Assembly (NCBI GenBank): GCA_011065235.1
Contig: JAAKFB010000121.1
Location: 1 to 5,754, forward strand
Reading direction: 5' to 3'
DNA from: Chlamydiota bacterium
GTDB taxonomy: Bacteria; Chlamydiota; Chlamydiia; Chlamydiales; Rhabdochlamydiaceae
DNA: 5,754 nt
A program made the translations under genes and the position numbers. Below, in pieces: positions 1-5,671 of this stretch; the first letter of the stretch is position 1, and each line of letters begins with the position of its first letter. The notes under the pieces are model-generated. The model had not been told where the DNA came from and did not search any database. It saw nothing but the letters and a program-made list of their open reading frames with translations.

Positions 1-13
1 GGCTATGGAAGCT

Positions 14-154
14 TTATGCGATGAGCGTATATTTCGATCTGGACTCAATGAATGATTTAGCAGCTAGATCGGTCACGGCTCCGTAATTTCCAAACTCATG
101 AGGATTGGCCAATCCATTTTCACGACTCCAAAAAACAGCCTTCCTCTTTTCCCT
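14..154 (-). pseudogene. Possible 3' remnant of an unidentified gene
   Basis: A minus-strand frame stays open for 46 codons between a TAA at 155-157 and a TAA at 14-16. Its translation has protein-like wording (WSRENGLANPHEFGNYGAV, then TDLAAKSF) but no ATG start and no Shine-Dalgarno site, so if it is coding it is the tail of a truncated gene. I do not recognise the family. An 8-bp inverted repeat (141-171) and a terminator-like hairpin (170-207) lie at or just beyond its upstream edge, so there is no room for a full gene before the DUF378 gene at 263. The frame could equally be chance in a non-coding region. Confidence is low. Confidence 0.2.
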
Positions 155-171
155 TTAACAGACAAGAGGAA
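141..171. repeat. 8-bp perfect inverted repeat
   Basis: TTCCTCTT (141-148) pairs exactly with AAGAGGAA (164-171) across a 15-base loop. On the minus strand the stem is followed five bases later by a run of six T (129-135 region), which is terminator-like but looser than a classical intrinsic terminator. The stem is AT-rich and could be a secondary transcription stop for the minus-strand DUF378 gene. Confidence 0.3.
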
Positions 172-207
172 AAATTATGTGTCCTATAATGCACAAATGG
201 GAGGACA
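170..207 (-). terminator. Candidate terminator of the DUF378 gene
   Basis: Reading the minus strand downstream of the DUF378 stop (263), TGTCCT (207-202) can pair with AGGACA (185-180) over a 16-base loop, followed by CATAA and then five T (174-170). The short stem and long loop make it weak, but position and orientation are right for ending the DUF378 transcript. It was judged by eye, without a folding calculation. Confidence 0.3.
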
Positions 208-262
208 GTGCGCTTCCAATAAAGCCACTAGATCCACTAATGAGAATGCGCAAAAGCTTTGA

Positions 263-523
263 TTACTGGCCTTCTTTTTTGCCAGAGCCGCAAGTCGGAC
301 AAGTGCCCGTCTTTGCGCACATCGCTTTGCAGCATCTGCCAATACTGCCCAAACACCAAAGTCCAGACAAGCCAATGAGAGAATAAACAACACGGCTTAT
401 CCATGCTGTATTCCCGCCAAAAAGCCATGCGACAAAATCAAATTGGAAAAATCCCCAAAGCCCCCAATTAAGAGCTCCGATAACTACCAAAAAGTAGGCA
501 CATACACTGATACATCGTTTCAT
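263..523 (-). CDS. DUF378 family small membrane protein
   Basis: An 86-residue integral membrane protein. The first helix region (about 6-31) carries the family hallmark of DUF378 (YuzA-like), V-I-G-A-L-N-W-G-L at 14-22, followed by FDFVAWLFGG (28-37) and the second segment RVVYSLIGLSGLWCL (44-58). The family's function is unknown. The tail (60-86) is unusual: it has cysteines at 64, 65, 69, 75 and 78, including CPTCG, and ends in lysines, suggesting a cytoplasmic metal-binding or disulfide-forming tail. The start at 523 is fixed by an AAGGAG site seven bases upstream. It diverges from gatC; as I recall a DUF378 protein also precedes gatC in Chlamydia (CT001), which would make this conserved synteny. 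Overlapping frames on both strands are shadows of it. Family assignment is firm; the role is not known. Confidence 0.86.
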   Translation of the reverse strand: MKRCISVCAYFLVVIGALNWGLWGFFQFDFVAWLFGGNTAWISRVVYSLIGLSGLWCLGSIGRCCKAMCAKTGTCPTCGSGKKEGQ

Positions 524-530
524 GATTTTA

Positions 531-536
531 CTCCTT
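531..536 (-). promoter_or_regulatory. Shine-Dalgarno site of DUF378 gene
   Basis: The minus strand reads AAGGAG, seven bases before the ATG at 523-521. It is a near-consensus ribosome binding site and settles the start. It contrasts with gatC and the tolC-like gene, which have no site at this distance. Confidence 0.7.
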
Positions 537-584
537 ACACGTCTGAGAGAGGCTTTTTAGTCCACCCTCAAGCTAATACAATTA

Positions 585-613
585 CATTTAACAAATTCAG
601 ATCTCATTGTCAC
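585..613 (-). promoter_or_regulatory. Candidate promoter of DUF378 gene
   Basis: On the minus strand GTGACA (613-608, five of six matches to the -35 consensus) is separated by 17 bases from TAAATG (590-585, three of six matches to the -10 consensus). An alternative is CTGAAT (600-595), 16 bases, TATTAG (578-573). Either would give a leader of roughly 45-60 bases before the ATG at 523. Both are weak matches, so the placement is tentative. Confidence 0.25.
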
Positions 614-634
614 GATTTTTTTTGAAAAGCGATT

Positions 635-663
635 TTGATTTTTTTGGAGGCATTCTCTATACT
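635..663 (+). promoter_or_regulatory. Promoter of gatCAB, near-leaderless
   Basis: TTGATT (635-640), a 17-base spacer and TATACT (658-663) fit the main sigma factor consensus well. The expected transcription start at about 669-671 lies only two to four bases before the gatC ATG at 673, so the mRNA would have almost no leader. A GGAGG at 646-650 lies inside the spacer, 22 bases before the ATG: too far to act as a ribosome binding site, and upstream of the transcript if this promoter is used. Confidence 0.55.
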
Positions 664-672
664 TATGGGGTC

Positions 673-975
673 ATGTCTGAGGATGAAGAAAACCAAGCTG
701 CCTATTTGGCAGGACTCTGCCGGATTAAACTTTCCGAAATTGAAAAAGAAACTCTCGGAAAAAGCTTGAAAAAAATTTTAAGCTATATGGATCTCATTGA
801 TGAAATTCCAACCGATGACACACACTCTTGTACACATGTGCTCGAAACCGTGAATAATGTCTGGGCAGAAGATGAGATAGGTCCCACACTTGATCGAGAA
901 ACCTTTTTGAAAAATGCTCCCGATCAAGTCGGTGGCATGGTCAAAGTTCCACCCATTATTGAATTTGAAACATGA
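673..975 (+). CDS. gatC: Asp/Glu-tRNA amidotransferase subunit C
   Basis: GatC, 100 residues, the small subunit of the heterotrimeric GatCAB amidotransferase. It has no catalytic role of its own; in the family it wraps around GatA and tethers it to GatB. The N-terminal helical part (about 5-45, with the pattern AYLAGLCRIKLSEIE) and the C-terminal signature (FLKNAPDQVGGMVKVPPII, 78-96) are typical, and the length is normal. The frame is open upstream to an ATG at 607, but that adds 22 Phe-rich residues translated from promoter sequence, so I place the start at 673. There is no Shine-Dalgarno site; the promoter lies so close that the mRNA is probably leaderless. The stop overlaps the gatA start (ATGA), which implies translational coupling. 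Chlamydiae lack glutaminyl-tRNA synthetase and depend on this enzyme. Confidence 0.94.
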   Translation: MSEDEENQAAYLAGLCRIKLSEIEKETLGKSLKKILSYMDLIDEIPTDDTHSCTHVLETVNNVWAEDEIGPTLDRETFLKNAPDQVGGMVKVPPIIEFET

Positions 976-2414
976 CAGCATACAATCAAGCATTCACCTC
1001 TGGTGATCTTTCTGCTGAAGAAATCACAGCGCGCTCCCTCAAGCAAATTGAAATCCGCGACAAAAAATTGAACTCCTTTTTGTCTGTTTTCCACGAGCGT
1101 GCAATCGAAACGGCAAAAGCACTCGATGCCAAAAAGAAAAATGGCAAGCCTTTGGGCAAACTCGCCGGTATTCCTATTTCCATCAAAGATAATATCCAAA
1201 TCCAAGGCGAAATCACCACCTGCGCATCCAAGATTTTAGCAAATTACCGCTCTCCCTACGATGCAACCGTGATTCGACTGCTCGAGGAAGAAGACGCCAT
1301 TTTGATTGGGAAAACGAACATGGACGAATTTGCCATGGGAGGTTCTGGAACCCATTCGGCTTTTGGCAATACGAAAAATCCTTGGGATCTCGCGTGTAGT
1401 CCTGGAGGATCCTCTAGTGGCTCTGCAGCATGCGTCAGTGCTGGTTTTTGTCCCATTTCTTTAGGAAGCGATACGGGTGGCTCGATTCGTCAGCCCGCAG
1501 CTTTGAGTGGCATCACCGGTTTTAAGCCCACTTACGGGCGCGTTTCTCGCTATGGGCTCGTCGCGTTTGGTTCGTCACTTGATCAGATTGGCCCCCTCAC
1601 CCGGACAGTGCAAGATGCCGCCCTTGTCATGGAAGTACTTGGGAAGCACTGTGAAAAAGATTCCACCTCGGTCAACACTCACGTCCAATACTTGGCAGAA
1701 ATCGAAAAACCGATTGCCAATACCCGTGTCGGCATCCCTTGGCACTTTCTCGAGCAGCTTCAAGGAGAGCCACGCGACAATTTTGAGCAATCTCTTGAAG
1801 TGCTCAAAGCCCTCGGCGTGGAAATCGTCGATGTGAATTTAGATATGTTAAAATACGGGATTGCCATCTACTACATCATCGCCACCGCAGAAGCTTCCAC
1901 AAATCTTGCCCGTTTTGATGGGATCCGCTACGGAGTTCGCTCTCCAAACGCAAAAACACTAGGCGACATTTATGAAGATTCTCGAGAAGAAGGATTTGGT
2001 TGGGAAGTCAAAAACCGGATTTTGCTTGGGACTTTTGTCCTTTCTTCAGGGGAAAAAAATGCCTATTACGCAAAAGCGCGCAAAGTGCGGACACTGATCA
2101 TCGATCAAATGCGCACTGCCTTTCAAAAGTGCAACATGATTGCCATTCCATCTGCTCCAGGGACTGCTTTTTCATTAACGGGGATCAAAGACCCACTCGA
2201 CGAATACCTGCAAGATCTCTACACAGTGGGCGCCAATTTGGTAGGTCTTCCTGGGATTTCTGTGCCAAGTGGATTCAGCTCAGATAAGAAGCCCTTTGGC
2301 ATTCAATTCATGGGACCTCAAATGCATGATGCAGAAGTCTTGCGCTATGCTCACGCCTTCCAAACCGCTACCGATTTTGTCGCATATCCACCCGAGTTCG
2401 GAGGGATTCTATGA
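972..2414 (+). CDS. gatA: Asp/Glu-tRNA amidotransferase subunit A
   Basis: GatA, 480 residues, the glutaminase subunit and a member of the amidase-signature family. It hydrolyses glutamine (or asparagine) and passes the ammonia to GatB. The Ser-cisSer-Lys triad is intact: Lys72 in AGIPISIKDN, the cis-Ser147 in the glycine/serine-rich loop (145-153) and the nucleophile Ser171 in GSDTGGSIRQPA (165-176). The spacings (75 and 24 residues) match the well-studied Staphylococcus aureus enzyme. The run FKPTYGRVSRYGLVAFGSSL (184-203) and the later TNLARFDGIRYG and VGLPGISVPSGF segments are also typical, with chlamydial flavour. The start is forced: in this frame a TGA lies at 966-968, just before the ATG. 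There is no Shine-Dalgarno site, so initiation probably relies on coupling from gatC through the ATGA overlap. Length is normal and nothing is missing. Confidence 0.98.
   Translation: MTAYNQAFTSGDLSAEEITARSLKQIEIRDKKLNSFLSVFHERAIETAKALDAKKKNGKPLGKLAGIPISIKDNIQIQGEITTCASKILANYRSPYDATVIRLLEEEDAILIGKTNMDEFAMGGSGTHSAFGNTKNPWDLACSPGGSSSGSAACVSAGFCPISLGSDTGGSIRQPAALSGITGFKPTYGRVSRYGLVAFGSSLDQIGPLTRTVQDAALVMEVLGKHCEKDSTSVNTHVQYLAEIEKPIANTRVGIPWHFLEQLQGEPRDNFEQSLEVLKALGVEIVDVNLDMLKYGIAIYYIIATAEASTNLARFDGIRYGVRSPNAKTLGDIYEDSREEGFGWEVKNRILLGTFVLSSGEKNAYYAKARKVRTLIIDQMRTAFQKCNMIAIPSAPGTAFSLTGIKDPLDEYLQDLYTVGANLVGLPGISVPSGFSSDKKPFGIQFMGPQMHDAEVLRYAHAFQTATDFVAYPPEFGGIL
2400..2404 (+). promoter_or_regulatory. 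Shine-Dalgarno site of gatB
   Basis: GGAGG lies six bases before the gatB ATG, inside the last codons of gatA. Together with the ATGA overlap it gives gatB both its own ribosome site and coupling from gatA. The gatA start has no comparable site. Confidence 0.65.
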
Positions 2415-3862
2415 CCGAAATTCTGTATGAAAACTGGGAACCGGTCATCGGTCTGGAAATTCACTTCCAACTCAGCACGCGCACGAAGCTCTTCTCGCGT
2501 TCTCCCAACCACTTCGGCGATGAGCCCAATACCAATATCGACATGGTCGACACAGGACAACCTGGAACACTGCCCGTTCTCAATAAGGAAGCCGTCAAAT
2601 ACGCGATTCAATTTGGCCTGGCCATCGGGGCAAACATTTCCCGCTTTAGCACCTTTGATCGAAAATCCTATTATTATCCCGATAATCCCCGCAACTTTCA
2701 AATCACCCAATTCCTCCATCCGATCGTTGAAGGGGGAACTATCACATGCGATGTCGAGGGCCACACCAAACACTTCAAAGTGAACCGCGCGCACCTCGAA
2801 GATGATACAGGCATGCTCAAACACTTTAGTTCCTTTGCAGGCGTCGATTACAACCGAGCAGGAGTGCCGCTTATCGAAATCGTTTCCGAGCCGATGATGC
2901 ATTCCCCCAAAGATGCGACCGCTTTTGCCTCATCTGTCCGCGCGATCGTTCAATACCTCGGCATCGGCCATTGCAGCATGGAAGAAGGGGGTCTGCGGAT
3001 GGACGTCAATGTTTCTGTCCGTCCCAAAGGCGACAAAACGCTCCGACCCAAAGTAGAGATCAAAAACATGAACTCGTTCCGCAACATGGAAATGGCAATC
3101 GAATCAGAAATCCGCCGCCAGATCCAAGCCTATACCCTAGGCGATGAAATCAATCCCGGAACCTATCGCTTCGACCTTCCCACGAAAAAAACCATTCTCA
3201 TGCGACGCAAAGAAGACGCACTCGACTATCGCTTTTTCCACGAGCCCGATCTCGTTCCCATCGTCCTATCTGAAGAGATGATCGAAACGCTCAAAGCGGC
3301 CCTTCCCGAACTCCCCCACCAGCGCTACATACGCTACATCACCGATCTAAAAATTCCTCCCGATAGCGCAGCGATTCTCATCAACGACAAATACACCGCT
3401 GATTTCTTTGAAGAAGCCCTTCAAATCGCCAAAAACGCCACGTCCCTTTGCAACTGGATCATCGTCGAGTTTTACGGCAGACTCAAAGAAAAAGGGATCA
3501 CCCTAAAAAAATCAGGTCTCCAAAGTGCGCATGTGGGAAAACTCGTTCAGATGATCGAGAAAGGGACCATCACTGGGCGGATCGCCAAGCAAGTTGCGAG
3601 TGACATGCTCGCCAGCCCCGGAAAAGATAGCGAAACCATCGTCAAAGAAAACCCCGACTACCAACCCTTGCAAGATACCGGCATTATCGAGCCGATCGTC
3701 GATCAAGTGCTCGCTGCCAACCCCCAATCGATCACCGACTACAAGGCAGGCCGCACCAAGGCGCTGGCCTTCCTCGTCGGCCAAGTGATGAAAGAGACCA
3801 AGGGCAAGGCCTCTCCTGCCGTTGTCAACGAACTCATCCTCAAGAAAATCAACAACTTATGA
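2411..3862 (+). CDS. gatB: Asp/Glu-tRNA amidotransferase subunit B
   Basis: GatB, 483 residues, the tRNA-binding kinase/transamidase subunit. It phosphorylates the Glu (or Asp) on the misacylated tRNA with ATP and replaces the phosphate with ammonia channelled from GatA. The cradle domain (about 10-290) contains VIGLEIH (12-18), the acidic HLEDD (128-132; HLEED in many relatives), DYNRAGVPLIEIVSEP (146-161), DVNVSVRPKG (198-207), and DYRFFHEPDL (272-281). A helical linker follows, then the YqeY-like tail domain (about 335-483) that recognises the tRNA elbow, ending with KAGRTKALAFLVGQVMKETK and the usual ELILKK close. Length and all landmarks are normal, so the gene is intact. It overlaps gatA by ATGA. 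GC content is clearly higher than downstream (33 of 60 bases at 3241-3300). No hairpin terminator is evident after the stop. Confidence 0.98.
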   Translation: MTEILYENWEPVIGLEIHFQLSTRTKLFSRSPNHFGDEPNTNIDMVDTGQPGTLPVLNKEAVKYAIQFGLAIGANISRFSTFDRKSYYYPDNPRNFQITQFLHPIVEGGTITCDVEGHTKHFKVNRAHLEDDTGMLKHFSSFAGVDYNRAGVPLIEIVSEPMMHSPKDATAFASSVRAIVQYLGIGHCSMEEGGLRMDVNVSVRPKGDKTLRPKVEIKNMNSFRNMEMAIESEIRRQIQAYTLGDEINPGTYRFDLPTKKTILMRRKEDALDYRFFHEPDLVPIVLSEEMIETLKAALPELPHQRYIRYITDLKIPPDSAAILINDKYTADFFEEALQIAKNATSLCNWIIVEFYGRLKEKGITLKKSGLQSAHVGKLVQMIEKGTITGRIAKQVASDMLASPGKDSETIVKENPDYQPLQDTGIIEPIVDQVLAANPQSITDYKAGRTKALAFLVGQVMKETKGKASPAVVNELILKKINNL

Positions 3863-3863
3863 T

Positions 3864-3892
3864 CTTACTCTTTTACTCATTTTTGCTATAAT
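3864..3892 (+). promoter_or_regulatory. Candidate promoter of the membrane protein gene
   Basis: A perfect TATAAT (3887-3892) lies 17 bases after a weak -35 (CTTACT, 3864-3869, three of six matches). It would give a leader of about 50 bases before the ATG at 3949, with GGGAG (3936-3940) eight bases before the start. The promoter begins almost at the gatB stop codon, so this gene is probably transcribed on its own, although read-through from gatB is possible. Confidence 0.45.
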
Positions 3893-3948
3893 CAAGGGAA
3901 AATTAGATAAACAGGCATAATAGACAGTCCTTAAAGGGAGATTTTTTA

Positions 3949-4659
3949 ATGGATTTACAATCAACTTTATTATATATTTCTCAGAACACTGACATAAATC
4001 GTCACGATGTTCCTGGAGTATTGTTTTCAGCTACAATTGGAATGGCTGCTATTGCATCGCTTTTTTCTAAGAGTGATATGATGAAAATCCCTGGGGTGAC
4101 TGTAGTAATGACCGCCGCATATGGAATTTTTAACGACATGATTGCTTGTCGGGATTCCATTGAATATTTTACCCGATTTCACACTTGGCAGGGTCAAAAT
4201 CTGACCAATCGAACCGTTATGAATTTAGACCCAAATCTCAATGCAATTGTTGTTGGTGGTCTCTCCACTATTGCATTAGGTGGTTTAGCAGGCCTGTTTT
4301 TTTTAATGCTTTCCGGTAATGTTGACAGTGAAAGCGACAAAAAAATTGCTGAAAAGCAGGTGGACACCAGAATCACAGCGAGGCAATTATTTCCCTATTT
4401 ATATATAGTCACTGTAATTACATTCGTTGCTGCTCATTTTAAAGCTCGCTTTGCACAGCAAGCAATGGCTGCGGCTCCTTATGTAAAATATGAAGGAGTT
4501 CCATTGGATATGCAAGCTGCATGGGAAGTTTGTAATGTCCGCAACACTACGGGCTACCTTGGATTCGCAATAGGAGTCCCTTTGATTTGTGTTGGGATTA
4601 TTGCAACCAGAATATGGTTATATTGTCGATCCCAAGAGCCTCACGAAAAAAGAATTTAA
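3949..4659 (+). CDS. Multi-pass membrane protein of unknown function
   Basis: A 236-residue integral membrane protein that I cannot assign to a named family. Hydrophobic segments lie at about 21-40, 47-64, 97-121, 147-164 and 203-226; there is no cleavable signal peptide. The first two form a tight hairpin with a six-residue polar turn (KSDMMK). The second runs into YGIFNDMIACRDSIEYFTRF (58-77). From memory this recalls a YG..HDQ....SPEYFT motif seen in uncharacterised membrane proteins of several phyla, but that is an impression, not a search result. A charged loop (123-146) separates segments 3 and 4; the C-terminus is short and basic. GGGAG eight bases upstream fixes the start. It occupies the slot after gatB where, as I recall, Chlamydia has an inclusion membrane protein (CT005). 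Base composition is AT-richer than gatB (24 of 60 G+C at 4201-4260). Confidence 0.82.
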   Translation: MDLQSTLLYISQNTDINRHDVPGVLFSATIGMAAIASLFSKSDMMKIPGVTVVMTAAYGIFNDMIACRDSIEYFTRFHTWQGQNLTNRTVMNLDPNLNAIVVGGLSTIALGGLAGLFFLMLSGNVDSESDKKIAEKQVDTRITARQLFPYLYIVTVITFVAAHFKARFAQQAMAAAPYVKYEGVPLDMQAAWEVCNVRNTTGYLGFAIGVPLICVGIIATRIWLYCRSQEPHEKRI

Positions 4660-4668
4660 AATCAGGTG

Positions 4669-4854
4669 ATGAAAATAAAGCTGATTCTCAAAAAACTTAT
4701 TGAACTATTTGAAGATCTGGCTCTAGCTAGAAAAGCGCGCAAAAGGCTCAAAGAAATGGATCCTAAAGACAATATTTCTTTTGATGAAGCGACTAAATTG
4801 GCAGGTTGGAAAGACCGGGCACGCACGCGGGCACGGGCTCGGTCACGAAAATAG
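4669..4854 (+). CDS. Small basic protein, weakly antitoxin-like
   Basis: A 61-residue protein (62 if the GTG at 4666 is used). The N-terminal half is an amphipathic helix rich in Lys and Leu; the segment EDLALARKARKRL followed by DNISFDEATKLAGW resembles the C-terminal part of RelB/YefM-type antitoxins, which bind the toxin there. The usual N-terminal DNA-binding part is absent and no toxin gene follows, so this would be an orphan or remnant at best. The last 13 residues are almost all Arg and Ala/Thr/Ser, encoded by a degenerate hexanucleotide repeat. The start has only AGG two bases upstream, a poor ribosome site, so translation may depend on the gene before it. It is in the same frame as that gene, separated by its TAA and a few codons. 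Being a real expressed gene is likely but not certain. Confidence 0.5.
   Translation: MKIKLILKKLIELFEDLALARKARKRLKEMDPKDNISFDEATKLAGWKDRARTRARARSRK
4816..4851 (+). repeat. Degenerate hexanucleotide repeat (CGGGCA)
   Basis: From 4816 the sequence can be read as six-base units: CGGGCA, CGCACG, CGGGCA, CGGGCT, CGGTCA, CGAAAA. An eight-base match CGGGCACG recurs at 4816 and 4828. The tract is far more GC-rich than its surroundings and encodes the Arg-rich tail of the small protein that ends at 4854. It looks like a slipped-strand expansion that has since decayed, or the edge of an inserted repeat element. Confidence 0.55.
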
Positions 4855-4864
4855 TTGTAATTTT

Positions 4865-4891
4865 CTCTGTGTACTCTGTGCTCTCTGTGGT
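4865..4891. repeat. Three-unit 9-bp tandem repeat (CTCTGTG)
   Basis: CTCTGTG occurs three times without mismatch at 4865, 4874 and 4883, an exact 9-base period, with two variable bases between units and GTTAAA after the last. On the minus strand it reads as CACAGAG units preceded by TTAACC. From memory, dispersed CACAGAG-type repeats of this sort occur in intergenic regions of many unrelated bacteria and have no settled function. It is too short and close-spaced to be a CRISPR array. It lies between the small basic protein and the tolC-like promoter. Confidence 0.6.
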
Positions 4892-4910
4892 TAAAATTTA
4901 AAATTTTTAC

Positions 4911-4938
4911 TTGTCGTATGAGGGGAAATCCCTATACT
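4911..4938 (+). promoter_or_regulatory. Promoter of tolC-like gene, leaderless
   Basis: TTGTCG (4911-4916), a 16-base spacer and TATACT (4933-4938) precede the ATG at 4946 by seven bases, so transcription should start at or within a base or two of the start codon. An A+T run (4891-4909) just upstream of the -35 could act as an UP element. AGGGG (4921-4925) lies in the spacer, 20 bases before the ATG, too far to be a ribosome site. The layout mirrors the gatC promoter. Confidence 0.5.
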
Positions 4939-4945
4939 CCAGAAT

Positions 4946-5671
4946 ATGGGGTTTCTGTGGGGATTATTGGCGATTTTGATGGCAGGTTGCTGGGTCAACA
5001 AAGCATCCATCGACCCCTTTGCCTACGCCCCCGAAAGCCCTTGCTGGTATTGGATCCCCGACGAAAAAGCTAGTGCACTCGCCTCTGAAAAGACCGATGA
5101 CAGCGTTGATATTCCCGATGAAAAATGCATCTTGAGCCTCTCGGAAGTGCTCGATATTGCACTGATCAACAACACTCAAACGCAGATCACCTGGGCGCAA
5201 GCAAGAAGAGCGGCTGCAGAATACGGCCTTTCACAAAGCACTGCATTTCCGAACATCAGCGCCGAGTTTTTCCACACAAAATCTCGAACGGCCTATCTCG
5301 CAAGCCAAGTTGAGCAGCCACAAAACGTCATGGGTGAAACTCTCATCATCAATAATCAGATGCTCTGGGGGCCTAAAGCCCACCTCACTTGGACACTTCT
5401 CGACTTTGGACAGCGCCGCTACACGTCTGAGGCTGCCCGCTACATGCTCTACTTTGCCGACTACACCCACAACCAAGCCGTGCAAACTGTGCTTGAAACC
5501 ATCACCCTCGACTACTACAACTACCTCTACCAAAAAAAACTGCTCGAGGCCAATGAAGCCGATCTTGCCAATGCCGAAGAAACATTGGCTGCAGCAGAAC
5601 AGGCTTTGCGCAAAGGGGTGAAAAACATCTCTGATGTTCTGCAAGCGCGCAAGCCAGACCTTTTCGCGTAA
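4946..5671 (+). CDS. TolC-type outer membrane efflux protein, interrupted
   Basis: The N-terminal part (241 residues) of an outer membrane efflux protein of the TolC/OEP family, the trimeric exit duct of tripartite drug pumps and type I secretion. A hydrophobic N-terminus ends in LMAGC with Cys15, a possible lipoprotein site, although the leader lacks the usual basic residues. The first helical hairpin follows: LSLSEVLDIALINN (63-76), AEYGLSQSTAFPNISA (91-106), a strand region with LTWTLLDFGQRRYTSEAAR (147-165), then a long helix to GVKNISDVLQAR (224-235). Family members are usually about 400-500 residues; here a TAA stops the frame about halfway. TolC-like sequence resumes in the same frame just beyond, so this is probably a nonsense-disrupted gene or a sequence error. 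In-frame TGA at 4919-4921 limits the start; ATG 4946 is the only good choice, and it has no ribosome site. Confidence 0.85.
   Translation: MGFLWGLLAILMAGCWVNKASIDPFAYAPESPCWYWIPDEKASALASEKTDDSVDIPDEKCILSLSEVLDIALINNTQTQITWAQARRAAAEYGLSQSTAFPNISAEFFHTKSRTAYLASQVEQPQNVMGETLIINNQMLWGPKAHLTWTLLDFGQRRYTSEAARYMLYFADYTHNQAVQTVLETITLDYYNYLYQKKLLEANEADLANAEETLAAAEQALRKGVKNISDVLQARKPDLFA

Noticed and set aside
177..386. 69-residue plus-strand frame over the DUF378 gene
   Set aside because: It is antisense to the DUF378 gene, which has a strong ribosome site and family motif; the plus frame has no protein-like pattern.
607..672. Longer gatC starting at ATG 607
   Set aside because: The extra 22 residues are Phe-rich, come from T-rich promoter sequence and include the -35 and -10 elements; GatC family length and N-terminus fit ATG 673.
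665..769. ATG at 665 just after TATACT as the first start
   Set aside because: It is in a different frame from gatC and reaches a TGA after about 34 codons with no recognisable content.
2351..2902. 183-residue open frame on the minus strand
   Set aside because: It lies fully antisense to the end of gatA and start of gatB, both unmistakable; it is a codon-usage shadow.
4865..4891. CRISPR-like array
   Set aside because: The units are 7 bases with 2-base gaps, far too small for repeats and spacers, and no cas gene is present.
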